From Euryodendron excelsum (Eukaryota; Streptophyta; Magnoliopsida; Ericales; Pentaphylacaceae), in contig CM065377.1 in NCBI GenBank assembly GCA_033060915.1, positions 55,451,183 to 55,515,182 on the forward strand: a stretch of DNA of 64,000 bases, given 5' to 3'. Shown here piece after piece: positions 34,346-45,898 of this stretch. Both the position numbers and the translations under genes were made by a program. The notes beneath the pieces were generated by a model. That model was not told the origin of the DNA. It saw nothing but the letters and a program-made list of their open reading frames with translations, and searched no databases. Each line of letters opens with the position of its first letter. The first letter of the stretch is position 1.

Positions 34346-34457
34346 GTGCCACTAGTTTTTGCAACGGCTACATAGCTGTCACAAAAGGTCTTTTGTGATG
34401 GCTTATAAACCTTTTGAGACAGTAAGTGGCCGTCAGCAAAGGTCCCTTTTTAGTAGA
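34346..34457 (-). mobile_element. CACTA-type terminal fragment
   Basis: The segment contains CAACGGC, GTCACAAAAGG, TTTTGTGATGGC and GGCCGTCAGCAAAGG. It ends GGTCCCTTTTTAGTAG, the inverse of a CACTA end (CTACTAAAAAGGGACC). The two halves are imperfect inverted repeats of each other. It may be the right end of the element whose left end is at 15387, or a small independent MITE. Confidence 0.5.
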
Positions 34458-34810
34458 GGATTTAATAGGTTGTTGGCTCTGGGAGATTGATTTTATTTAC
34501 TATTGATATCTCTATCTTTTTCTCTGCAAGATGGGAATGTATCCAACATAATTTAAAGAACTCATTCATACTATCGAGCTAAATATCTCATGAAATGAAT
34601 CCAACGAACCCTAATCGGTTCAGGTTGGGTGCACCTGTATTGTATAATATTTTATTCATATAAAAATTAATAAAAATAGCCTCAATGTTGCATCTTTGGT
34701 TTCTAAAAAAATTCAAAAAAAAAAATATGCCAAACAAATCAACAATAATTGAAGGTAGATCTACATTATTTATGTGCAAAAAAAAAAAAAAATATATGAC
34801 ACACACACGC

Positions 34811-34817
34811 ACATATA

Positions 34818-34866
<49 letters not shown>
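34811..34866. repeat. (AT)n(GA)n microsatellite
   Basis: An AT dinucleotide run (about 34813-34830) passes directly into GA repeats (34831-34865). Confidence 0.95.
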
Positions 34867-34867
<1 letters not shown>

Positions 34868-35297
34868 TCAGGTCAAGTTGGGACATCTCATGCTAAGTCT
34901 TAGAAATAATAATTCAAGATTCAAACCAAGCTGACCAAACTGACTTTAGATTGGTTTGGTTTTTGAGTTTTCGTTCTTTTATGCACCTCTAGTTATAAAA
35001 TAACAAGGGAGATAAGTGACTAATTCCAAAACAACAGGCAGGGGTTGACTTCATTTCAGAAACCTGGAGGGGGTTAGAAAAATTTACGCTTTCTTCTTTG
35101 AGAAATAATAAACAAAAGTTAAAACTGTAGCTAACTTCGGCACTCAAAGTATTAAGATTTCCAAGTGACATGCATGGTCCATGAAATATTAAACATATGC
35201 TTTTCATGGATGGATCAGGTTGGATCTAATACAGTTGACATCGAAGCCAAAAAACTTAGTTTGGGCCGATCCATGCACAGGTCTTGTTCAGTAGGCC

Positions 35298-35510
35298 CAT
35301 CCATAATAGGTGTGGCCGCGAGATATTGAGGGGCCTCTTTAGTTTGGTTTTTTTTTAAGTTTTTTTTACTTGACTTTTTTTATTTACAAGAAAAAAAAAT
35401 CAAGATTTTCCCATTCATAGTAGGTGTGGCCTCGAGACATTGAGGGGCCTGTTTAGTTAGGTTTTTTTCAAGTTTGTTTTGCTTATAAAAAAAAAAATTT
35501 AAAGCTTTTT
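35298..35510. repeat. ~112-bp direct duplication
   Basis: Two adjacent copies share CCAT(C)CATA(A/G)TAGGTGTGGCC, CGAGA(C/T)ATTGAGGGGCCT, TTTAGTT(A/T)GGTTTTTTT and a T-rich tail. They lie just outside the Helitron 5' end and differ at several sites. Confidence 0.6.
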
Positions 35511-35543
35511 ACATTTTTATTTTTATTTTTCTGCTTGTCATAT

Positions 35544-38500
35544 CTCTACTATTTTAAAAGGTAAAGACCCAAAGTGTTTTCTACACTTTTTATTCCAAAA
35601 ATACCCATAATAGGAAAACAAAATTATATCCACACCGTGTCTTTTCAAACCAACGCTTCGTCACCCCTGAGCATTATCGTGCTCTTTGGTCGGCTCCGCT
35701 TCCAAACACTACCTTTCAAACGCTGCGTTGTCTCCATGTATCTGCTAAAAGGCCATTTTACATATTTTAACACAGATATTTTAGCCCGGAAACAAGACAC
35801 CAACATATTGTCTCCGCTACTTCAGATAATTCTCCACTCCTAATTACGCTGATCAATGGTAGACAGGTTCTTCCTACCAAACCTGTGGTGGGTCTGATAG
35901 AACTCTCTTGTGATGCCTTCTCAACAGAAACTTGCATCAGTTCACAAGGGAGCCGTTTGCTTTTCGTCTATTACAAGTGTGATGCCATTCAAAATTCATA
36001 TTACAAGTGGCTATGCCTTTCACAGATATAGGGTTTACGTAGCCATCTCAAGTATTTTTACACACTCTATGTTACGTGCTTGTGTATGATTATAAATCTT
36101 GCAGTAGTCTCGAATGCTTCACGATTAACTTATTAAATCGATCAGTTGAGTCTTAAGTGTTTGATAAAATGGCTTACAAAAGATGCTGATAGTCTTTCCA
36201 AAATAATTGGACCGGTATATGCAGTAATTGAGGCTATGACTCTACGTTTTGGTCGTACATAGTAGGTTCATGATGCTCCTTTTGTGGCTTGGAGGCAGAG
36301 AGAGCATGCACTTGTAAGTTGCAATTGTGGTGTTTACTTGGCAGATTCTGATTGGTGTATTGTTTTAACTATTTGATGGTTGCTCCTTTGTTGTATCTTT
36401 CTTCTATTTTTATAAAAATGGTTCCTTGGTTCTTTAAAAAAAAGTGTAGCCTCTTCAATGAAAACGTAAAGCTTTTATCCAATTCTAACCCATGATATAC
36501 GTCACTCTATCTTATATGGAAAAAAAAATCCTTAGTTTACTAGCAGTTCCTATGATTTCCTCATGATAAATAAGTAATGCAGAGTAATCATTTACTAGAT
36601 TTCTTTAATCTATGGTTCTAATGCAGGTGACATCTCCCGTAGGAACAAAAACTTAATTTACGAGAACAGCAGTGTCCATGGTGAGTTCTTCCATGGTGAC
36701 TTCTTCTTGGATTATGAGTTCATCTACATTGAATATTGTTTACTTAGACGTCATGATTGTTCCTAAACAATTTGACACAACTTCTATGTTTTTGTTTTAT
36801 ATTAAATCCTAAAACAGTTTGATTTACACAACATACATTGGTTTCTATTTTTTCCCCTGTTACATAGAAACTGTTTTTTATTGGTTGAATAAAACTTTAT
36901 TGGAACCTGGTTTTTCTTTTATTGAAACAGCCAATGCTTTGATTTTTGAAACAGTAACATATGAAACTGTATTCAAGTTTGTTACGGAATAGAAACCTGT
37001 TTTGAGGCAAAACAAAACCCTAATTTGTTCTTCATAGTCACAAACTGTTGGGTGCTACTGCTTTGCTAATTATGCTAGCATTGTATGCTGCAACTTTTGA
37101 TTACTGCTGTGGCTATAGTGTGAATGAATGCAGACGAGATTTTTCTGAGATTTGAATTCGTTTAAACTATTATGTATAGCTTCAAAAGATGCATGAGCAA
37201 AAAAGAGGACAAAAAGAGGGTTAAACCACTGGTGAATGTAGAATCTGAAGACTAAAGACTTGCATAGGATACTTGAAAAACGGACGCTGATGAACATGAG
37301 AAATGGAATTGGATACGTATTCAGAAAGAAAGTGTGGTGTTCATGCCAGAAAGAAAGACTATGCCTTCTGGTGGTATCTTCTTCATTCTGTGAAAAAAAA
37401 AGAAAAAGAAAAATCTGAGAAACCATATCTTCGATGGAGAAATGGGGACAAATGGAACTTTCACATCAAAAATAGGAGCTGGAGAAAATAGGATATTTGA
37501 AAAGAGGAGCAAATTAGACAAAATAAAGAAAATTGTTGTTCAGGAACTCTTAAGCTGGGTTCCTGTTATAGCTATAGAGAGTTGTGCTTTGTCTTTTTCT
37601 TCATTTACTTTAGCATCTGAAACAATACTTACAGCTAGAGTTTGTATTGCTTCAGCTTCTAACAAATTCCCTTTCTTCTCAGCTTTCATAGGATGGTTAT
37701 GGTTATGGTTATGAAATCTCAAGATGGTTATGGTTTTTATTGCTTCAACAGCGTCTGATTTTCTTGTTCTTTTTGGATTATCATTCCCAAAACTTGTTTG
37801 CCTGCAAACTAATCATCTTGAGATCGGTTATGTTAATGGAATTTTTGTTGTCTTCTTTCCTTGAATGATTACAAAATGATCGCTATTATATGCCAATTTG
37901 AAAAACAAAAAACTAACCTGTCAGTGGGGAAATCACTGAAAACCAAAAAGGTCCTTAACATATACGTATGGGATATGAATACCTCCGTAATTACTTAGTC
38001 TGATTATTGGCAATTAAAGGAAAACTTTACAACTAACATTCAGTTAACCTTTGTTCATCAATATAACTCATTGGTGAAGTGTCATGTTGCTGGCCTAATT
38101 AAGTGTATGAAATACACAACTTGGCAGTGGTAGAGGTTCCAAAACCTGGTAATGGGTATTATGGGGTGATAATTATTCTTTTTTATATGTGAAAGAGAAA
38201 AGAAAAAAGGGAAAAAGAAAACAAGAAGCCATTCTCCCTATTAAGTTTCATGGTCCCTTGTCCAATTTTCATGATTCTTATTTAGCTTATTTGACTTGTC
38301 TATTGTCACAAAAATAAACTATTGCTGATTTTGTGCAGGAAGCTATCAGAAAATGGAAATGGTGGCATAGGAGAGGATGAGTTTGGTAAAGGAAACCCCC
38401 CTAGCCGTTAAGGCTTGTGACCAAGAACTTAAGAATAAGCAATGGAAGTGGCACCCTCAAGATATAAAGGCAGAGGAACAAATAACAAGTTCACTGTAAA

Positions 38501-38942
38501 GAGTTTGATTTGCCAAATCAGAGAAGGCAGGGGAAAACTATGACAACAAATATATTAAACTTTGTTTTAAAAAGGCAGAGGCTGAGAAATTGAATCATTT
38601 AAGAAGATTAAACTTCAGGAGAGTTCATGGGCATCACTAAGCAATGTTGGAAGAAATCACACATACCCGATGATTAATCATTTTGTTTGGTAGGTCTTGG
38701 TCCAAAAGGATTTAGTCTCTTCATGGAGAACTATCCGGTGTTAAGGTCATCCTTGATGGTGGCCAGAGGGTCACAATCCTCAAGCTTGATGGATATTTCT
38801 CATTGAATTCTATCAGCTTCATTGCATGAATTGAGAGTTGATTCAATATAATTTTGACATATCTTGCTTAAATTGTATAACTCTGCATCTTTTCTCATGC
38901 TATAACTGAAACTTGTTATGGTGTTATATATATTGCACAAGA
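35544..38942 (+). other. Helitron interior, left of L1
   Basis: No intact gene. A frame at about 35860-36030 (reading GLIELSCDAFSTETCISSQG) weakly recalls plant RNase H-like tails. A segment at 36140-36270 reads IKWLTKDADSLSKIIGPVYA. A (GGTTAT)n stretch lies near 37693-37715. At 38338 a splice-acceptor-like TTTTGTGCAG precedes EAIRKWKWWHRRG. At about 38720-38830 a frame reads LSGVKVILDGGQRVTILKLD. These could be captured gene pieces, but I recognise none of them. Confidence 0.35.
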
Positions 38943-38986
38943 TCTACCAAAATTCTTCAAACAGTGACCAAATCAGCACTCTTCCT

Positions 38987-40290
38987 ATGGATATTCCAGA
39001 GAACTCTCTGATCGACACTTCAATTGAAGAAAAAGATCATCTTGCCCGAAGTACGAAGAAGGTAAAGTGCAATGAGTCAGATTTGAACTCAGATATGGTT
39101 ATTGATGCTGAATCCTTGGAAGCCATGGTAGAGGCAAGCAATCCTCAACAACCACCTGGGTTGATTGGGGAAGAGAATGTGAGCAACAAATCATTCATGG
39201 AAGTGCGTCTAATGTCCAAAACAAATGATTGGCATTTCGACAAAAAGGACGGAATCCTACTATCTGATGAGGAAGAAACAGAGGACATGGAAGGATCGGG
39301 TACCAGGGAGGACCCACCAACCTGCACCAACAATAGGGGAATCCCTAAAGTCATTCTCTCTGAGAAACTCCTGAATAAAATCAGGAGACCATGGCAAAAC
39401 GCTCTAATAGTCAAATTGCTTGGAAAAACAATTGGGTACAAAGCCTTATGTACAAGGGTAAATTCCATTTGGGGGATCCAGAATGAATTTGATGCCATTG
39501 ATCTTGGAGAAAATTATTTTCTATTCCGATTTGAGAATAAAAACAAATGCGATCGTGTTTACTCCGGAGGCCCATGGATAATAATGGACCATTACCTCAC
39601 GGTGAGGAAGTGGGAACCCAATTTCAAAGCAACAGAAGCCATGGAAACATCAACCGCAGTTTGGGTAAGATTTCCTGGGCTCCCGATTGAATACTACCAG
39701 GATAAAGTGTTGTATGCTATTGCTAAATTAATTGGGAAACCACTGAAGATTGACATGACTACTGCCTTGGCTACTAGGGGGAAGTTTGCCAGAGTGTGTA
39801 GAAATCGATCTGAACAAACCTTTATATCCTCTATTTGATCTGGGTGGGAAAGAATACTCCATAGAATATGAATCAATCCACTCCTTTTGCTTTGAATGTG
39901 GGCGTTTAAACCATTGAAAGGAATTGTGCCCGTTTAGAACTCATAGATCGGCACCAAAGAAGATGAAGAATCTAGCCATTTCTGGGGAAGGAGCCTCTAG
40001 TCGCGTGCCAATCCCCAACAACGATAACCTAGTACATGATGAAAGCATGAGCCCATATGAGAATAACAACTATGGGCCTTGGATGATGGTAACTAAGAGG
40101 CAGAGAAGAGAGGCCCCACTGAGGAAAAACAACGACCCCAGTAGCTCTTCCTCTAGGTCAAGTAGATTCGCGGGACCCCAATTCAAAATTGAGGAGCAGG
40201 CCCATATGAGAGGCCGAAAAGGTCAAAGAATGGATCCGTTGCGTATAAATCCTGTCAGCAACTATGGCCTTCAGAATGGAAAATACTAAG
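38987..40290 (+). pseudogene. L1 ORF1 (DUF4283 and zinc-knuckle protein)
   Basis: It starts MDIPENSLIDTSIEEKDHL, 31 bp after the TSD. Residues about 125-270 match the plant DUF4283 domain (PWQNALIVKLLGKTIGYKAL, GGPWIIMDHYLTVRKW, WVRFPGLPIEYY). The frame shifts near 39797. After that the reading continues to a zinc knuckle (CFECGRLNH, a stop at 39917, then KELC). A basic, Ser/Arg-rich tail follows (about 40090-40260). In active elements this protein binds the element RNA. This copy is broken at least twice. Confidence 0.8.
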
Positions 40291-40910
40291 GGAAAACACA
40301 AGAGAAACAGGTGACGTTTCACCCAAGGACAGCTGTATCCACTCAAAAGGAGAACCCACGTGAAATAGCAAGAGTAGACTGTGAAATGCAGACTGATTTG
40401 AATGCAAGGGTTGAAATTATAAAAAGTAAACAAGAAAGTTATTGTGATAAGGCTACTCAGTGCATCGAGATCAACCCAGTGTTGGCCCCAACTAGCCAAC
40501 CTTCTCTTTGCCCTAACCTTCCATCTCTTCTTTCCCTAGAACCCTAAAACCAGAGTAGTGTATGACAATAAAATTCCTCTCCCTCAGCCAAAGTGCACAG
40601 AGTATTTTACCCACCAAAACCACCAAATCCTCAAAATGGAAGAAGTGGAGGTCTAATATCACGAGATACGGTTTAATGGTCTCATGATATCACTGGAACT
40701 AGATAGAGAATCACTTCACCGCATAGAACCTGCTTGGTGGTTGGAGGAGTTGAATCTCATCATCGAGCCCCTATGGATGAATGCGATGGGCCAGCAAAGA
40801 CATGTGTTTCAACTGGAATCCAGGAGATCACATATGGAAAACTATAGAAGGGTGTGTAGCATTTTTCACATGCCAGATACGGACCCCTTTCCCTTCTTTC
40901 AAACTTGCTA

Positions 40911-43900
40911 CTTGTGAAGATACTCATTTGGAACTGTTGGGGAGCTGGCAACAAAATCTTCAAAAGAAACTTAAGAGAGCTAGTGAGAACTCACAAGCCC
41001 CACTTACATTCTCCTGGAAACCAAGGTCTCCCTTAGCTCTATGGGGCACTTTTTCAATAACCTGGGGCTTACGACGTCTTCTTCTGTTGACCTAGTAGGT
41101 AGAGTGGGAGGCATTTGGCTTATCTGGGACCCCTCACAAGTTAGGGTCAAGGTCTCCGAGGCCAAACCCCAAGTCATACATGCTTTTATCCAACGCGAGG
41201 ATTTTCCTGAGCAGCTCCTATCAGCCATCTATGCCAACCCCAACACTAGACTTCGTGATGGTCTTTGGGAGGACTTGGAGGAAATCTCTAAATCTAACCA
41301 AACGTCGTGGCTGCTTGTAGGGAACTTTAATGATTTTGCAGCCTTAGAGGAAAGAAGGAGCTTCTTTACTAACCCCAACCCCAACAGGTGCAAAACCTTT
41401 ATGGACAGAATCAACAAATGTAATCTAATGGATATGGGTTGCACGGGACCCAAGCTGACATGGACCAACAACCAGAAAAGCATGGCAAACACCATAGAGA
41501 GGCTTGACAGAGGAATTTGCAATGATGAATGGAGACTTCTCTTCCCCGAAGGCGCTGTTCGGAATCTCCCTCGCACCTACTCTGACCATTCCCTGATGGT
41601 GGTGTATACAGAAGGTATGTCTTCTTTCAACCCCTCTACTAAACCCTTCAGATTTGAAGCTGCTTGGATGACGCATCCTAAGTTCAAGGTGGTTGTCCAA
41701 GAAAGCTAGGGAAAGAGTTCCCCCCCCCCCCCCTTCACAATGCTTTTGATTATTTGTCTAAGGACATTCAGAAATGGAATAAAAACACTTTTGGTAATAT
41801 CTTTAGAAACAAAAGATGGAATCTTGCCAGAATCGAAGGTATTCAAAAATCCCAAGCCACAAAATTTTCTCATAATCTCTAGCTCCTTAAAAAAGATCTC
41901 ATTAGGCAATATAACCTTACCTTATACCAGGAGGAAACCTTATGGTACCAAAAATCCCATGTCAACTGGCTAACCCAGGGTAAGAAGAACACAAAATTTT
42001 TCCACCTCTCCATCCTAACCAGGAGAAAGAAAAACAAAATTGATAACCTTAAAGATGATAGTGGCAACTGGATCTCTGACTCAGCTGTCCTTAAGAACAT
42101 TGTGATAGACTATTTCTCTGAACTGTTTAAACCTGAGGGCATCTGGCTTGGTGATACTTGGCTAGAGTTCAATCCTAACAGATTTTCTATTGAGGACAAC
42201 CTTGACCTTTCTAGACCTGTAACTGATAGTGAGATATGGGATAGTGTTAAGGGCATTAAGCCTTTTAAAGCCCCTGGCCAAGATGGCTTCCAAGCCCTAT
42301 TTTACCATAAATATTAGGATATCATTAGCCCTTCTGCTTGTCAATTCATTAGAAACTGGTTTATTAGTGGTTCTATTCCTGAAGAGATCAATCGCACCCT
42401 CATCGCCCTTATTCCTAAAGTGGAAAATCTTGAAAATATTAAACAATTTAGACCCATTAGTCTGTGTAATGTGTCTTACAAAATCCTCACTAAAATCCTT
42501 GTTGCTAGAATTAGACCTTTACTTGATAGAGTTATCAGCCCTAACCAGAGTAGTTTGATCCCTGGTCGTTCTACCACTGATGATATCATCGTAACTCAAG
42601 AGATTCTTCATACTTTGAGAAACAAGAAAGGCAAGATAGGAAGCATGATACTGAAAATTGACCTTGAAAAGTCCTATGACAGAATCTCTTCGGATTTCCT
42701 AAAAAGTACTCTTGAGTTCTTTAATCTCAATGCTAATTGGATTAGTTTTATTATGAATTGTGTTACATCTGCCAAAATCTCTTTACTTTGGAATGGGGAA
42801 AACCTTCCTGAATTCTCTCCTATGAGGGGCCTTAGGCAAGGTGACCCCTTGTCCCATACCTTTTTGTCCTTTGTATAGAAAGATTGCCTATAATGATTAA
42901 TTCTAAAGTCACTGCTGGTGTTTGGAGAGGCATTAAAGCCTCTAGAAATAGTCCAGTCATATCCCATCTATTTTTTGCTAATGACTTGTTACTGTTTACT
43001 AGAGTTGATGATACTAGTTGTAACATTATGATGGATATTCTCAATGAGTTTTGTGACATCTCTAGCCAAAAAGTTAACCTATCTAAATCCAAACTGTTTG
43101 TTTCTCCCAATTTGAAGCGAAATAAGGCCTTGGCTTTGAGTATGAAGTGAGGCATTCCCCTCACTCTAGAGTCAATAGAAGGCATTACAACTGCATCATT
43201 GAAAAACTGCAGAAGAGACTTACTGGATGGAAGGCTAAGAATCTTTCCATTGCTGGCAGAGCTACCTTGATACAATCTGTTACTACTGCTACCCCCTCCT
43301 ATATTATGCAGACCATGGAGCTCCCTAGAAGCATTTGTGAGGACATTGACAGACTTAACGGAAACTTCCTCTGGGGAGATACTGATTCTAAGAAAAAAGT
43401 TCACCTTGTGAATTGGGACCAAGTTTGCATGAGCAAACAATTGGGGGGCCTGGGACTTAGGAAAGCAAGAGAGCAAAACCTTGCTTTCCTTACTAAACTT
43501 GGATGGAAAATTGTTACTAACAAGGATTGCCTTTGGACTAAATCCCTTAAAGGTAAATACCTCTATTAGAACTCCTTTTTTGAATGGCCTAAAAAGCATA
43601 AAGCTTTCCACATATGGAGAAGCATCATAGCTATGAGGGAAACCTTAAGAAAAGGCATTAAATGGACGGTGGGAAATGGGGAGAAAATCTCATTATGGAA
43701 TGACTAGTGGTGTGGAGATGCTCTCTTAGCCCAGTCCTCTACTTTCCAATGTCCTCAAAATTGGGCTCAGTCTAAAGTTTGTGACTTGATTAATAAAACT
43801 GGTGACTGGGACCTTTCAGAACTTCTGAGTGTTCTATCTCGCCAAGATAGATAGAATATACATAACATTAAGATCCCCACATTTGTGACCTTCCCTGACG

Positions 43901-44964
43901 AACCATGCTGGAGTAAAAGCCCCAATGGTCTCTTTTCCACAACCTCTGCCTTCCAATTCATTAGGTAGAGTAGCAGTAGAAGCAGTGGTAGTAGTAGTAG
44001 CAGTAACAACTAGATATGGATCTAGAAACTCAAAGTTCCCAACAAGCTCAAGTACTTCATCTGGACCATTATGCATGGAAAGATCCTCACAAATCAGATG
44101 AGAGTTATCCGGGGATTGGATAGCAATGACTTATGCCCCAGGTGTAAAACCTACACAGAAGACTTGAACCATATCTTTAGAAATTGCTCTGAAGCCAGAA
44201 AGGTTTGGTTAAGTAATAGAGGAAATCAATGGTATAGCAAAGAAAGTGGAAGGCCTATTCTTGAGTGGCTGGAAAAGAACTTTATAAACAAGGAATTTTT
44301 TAATAACAATGCTCCTTGGAATATATTGTTTATTGTCACCCTCTGGTCTATATGGAAAGAAAGAAATACTAAAGTCTTTAATAATCTTGATATGAACATC
44401 CAGTCTACACTAAAGAAAATCTTAAACTACACTCTTAAGATCTCCCAAGCCTTCCAACTTTTGGATACCATTGACTTTGATAACCCCAAAATCATTAATT
44501 GGTTTCCTCCTTTGATAGGTAAATTATAAATTAATGCAGATGGCAACTCTAGGGGTGATCCAGGACCAGCAGGCTTCGGTGGCCTCCTTAGAGATGAAAA
44601 GGGAACATTCATTTGGGGCTATATTGGCAAACTTCTTGATACTACTAGCTTGGAAGTAGAGCTATGGGCTATATATAGGGGACTCACGATGAATCTTCCA
44701 AAAAAGCTTGTATGATGTTGAGATTGAATCGGATTCCTCAAAAGCAGTTTCTGCAATTCAAAAGGGCCTCAACTAAGGTCTCTCGCACAGAGCTCTAATT
44801 GAAGACTCAAGATTCCTCCTTCAAAGGACCAAAAGCTCTATCAAACACCTCCACAGAGAAGGAAACGACTGTGCTGATATAATGGCTAACCTAGGAAATG
44901 ACCAATCTGAACCAGTCGTAGTCATGGAGGACCCCCCTCCCCTGCTCAAGTCAAACAGGCTCTA
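40911..44964 (+). pseudogene. L1 ORF2 (endonuclease-RT-RNase H), broken
   Basis: The reading starts at about 40911 with KILIWNCWGAGNK, the usual AP-endonuclease opening, but without an ATG. Endonuclease continues to 41700 (GNFNDFAALEERRS, YSDHSLMV). RT spans about 42240-43150 (RPISLCNVSYKILTKILV, SSLIPGRSTTDDII, LRQGDPLS). Its catalytic FADD is changed to FAND at 42974-42985. A zf-RVT domain (CPRC...HIFRNC) lies at 44140-44190 and RNase H at 44533-44930 (starting NADGNSRGDPGPAGFGGLLRD). Breaks include a 14-C run (41720-41733), frameshifts near 42850 and 41000, and several stops. No active enzyme is possible. Confidence 0.85.
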
Positions 44965-45612
44965 ATTGCTGACATGGTCGGCATATCTCTTAGTAATCTA
45001 TAATTTTGTTGTTTTATTCCGTCGCACAAAAAAAAAAGGTCTACCAAAATTCAATCATCACATGCTACATTCTACCATATTGATTATCATGTCCAAATAC
45101 ATATATAAGCATGAGTTACATATACCAATTAGTTTGTACAATCTTTTGCTATAATGTTTGCACTAAAAGGAGATATCACTTGCAGCTCTTCTTTGCTTAA
45201 CGTATTGTTTTGGGGAACAAAAGGATTATTTATCCTTGACTATAGTCAATTTAGCAACCCCATTGGATGAGACAAATTATTCTTTAGACAATTTTTTCTT
45301 TACCTTTTGGGAGGAAAGAGATTGTGAAGTCATGGCCTGGTTCTTTTGGAATTGGTTATTTCGTTCCACCGGCTTCTTGCATAGGTACTCTTCACATGCA
45401 TCGCACGTGCACTTTTACTAGTCTTGTTAAAAGCTCAAAAAATTTAAAAAATCCATTTTTTTTACTTATAAATAAAAAAATAAAATAAAATAAACTATAC
45501 CAAACATGCCTTGAGAAATTGGGTAAAGAGACAAAAAAAGAAGTTATTAAGCAGTAAACAACGTGGGTAGGACCATGATAAAGGAGGCGTCCAACAACTT
45601 GTAAAAACTAAA

Positions 45613-45898
45613 TTATAGTGCAAATACAAGAGAAAATATTCAATACAACGGTGATGCCACGTCATTATTACTGAGGTGGTATCACAAACCAATAAAATTC
45701 ATCCACGTATATATGTTGTGATGAGATATCATGTCGGTTAGTGGAATAGTGTAGATAAAATATCTTAATTAACTCTTTAATTCTAGGTGATGAGCATAAA
45801 ATCTGTATTTTAATACATTTCTATTAGTTTGTGATACCATGTCAGCATGATAACTTAATATCACCGTTACACTGAATATTTTCTCGGTATACACACTT
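45613..45898. mobile_element. MITE-like element with long terminal inverted repeats
   Basis: The left arm from about 45613 (AGTGCAAATACAAGAGAAAA..., then CGGTGATGCCACG and GTGGTATCACAAACCAATA) is matched by the inverse of the right arm ending about 45898. The arms are roughly 80-90 bp and about three-quarters identical. A further fragment with CCATGTCAG and CATCACCATTA lies near 46860-46900. It has no coding capacity. The superfamily is not determined, as no clear TSD was found. Confidence 0.55.

Larger units (their letters stand above)
38956..45037 (+). mobile_element. Full-length L1-type LINE, inactive, 13-bp TSD
   Basis: TCTACCAAAATTC is repeated at 38943-38955 and 45040-45052, bracketing a 6.1-kb plus-strand element that ends in a short A run (45028-45037). 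The TSD abuts the first base of the ORF1 leader, so the element is not 5'-truncated. It encodes an ORF1 with a DUF4283-type domain and zinc knuckle, and an ORF2 with endonuclease, RT, zf-RVT and RNase H. Stops, frameshifts and a lost catalytic Asp make it dead. It lies inside the Helitron. Confidence 0.9.
35543..45421 (+). mobile_element. Non-autonomous Helitron carrying an L1 insertion
   Basis: The 5' end is TCTCTACTATTTTAAAAGG, the standard plant Helitron start. The 3' end is CTAG (45418-45421) preceded by a hairpin (stem CACATGC at 45393-45399, loop ATC, GCACGTG at 45403-45409; one mismatch) and an 8-nt spacer. It sits between A (35542) and T (45422), the known Helitron target, with no TSD. 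Minus the 6.1-kb L1, the element is about 3.8 kb. No Rep/helicase reading is visible, so it would need a partner in trans. Internal sequence holds possible exon fragments. Confidence 0.8.

Noticed and set aside
34371..34379. ATAGCTGT shared with 28680-28687 as a TSD bounding the giant LTR
   Set aside because: The right-hand copy sits within an inverted-repeat CACTA subterminal segment that continues on both sides, so it is not a clean boundary.
37070..37722. Frames with hydrophobic and His-Asn repeat stretches in the Helitron
   Set aside because: They overlap on opposite strands, are partly from a (GGTTAT)n tract, and resemble no known protein.
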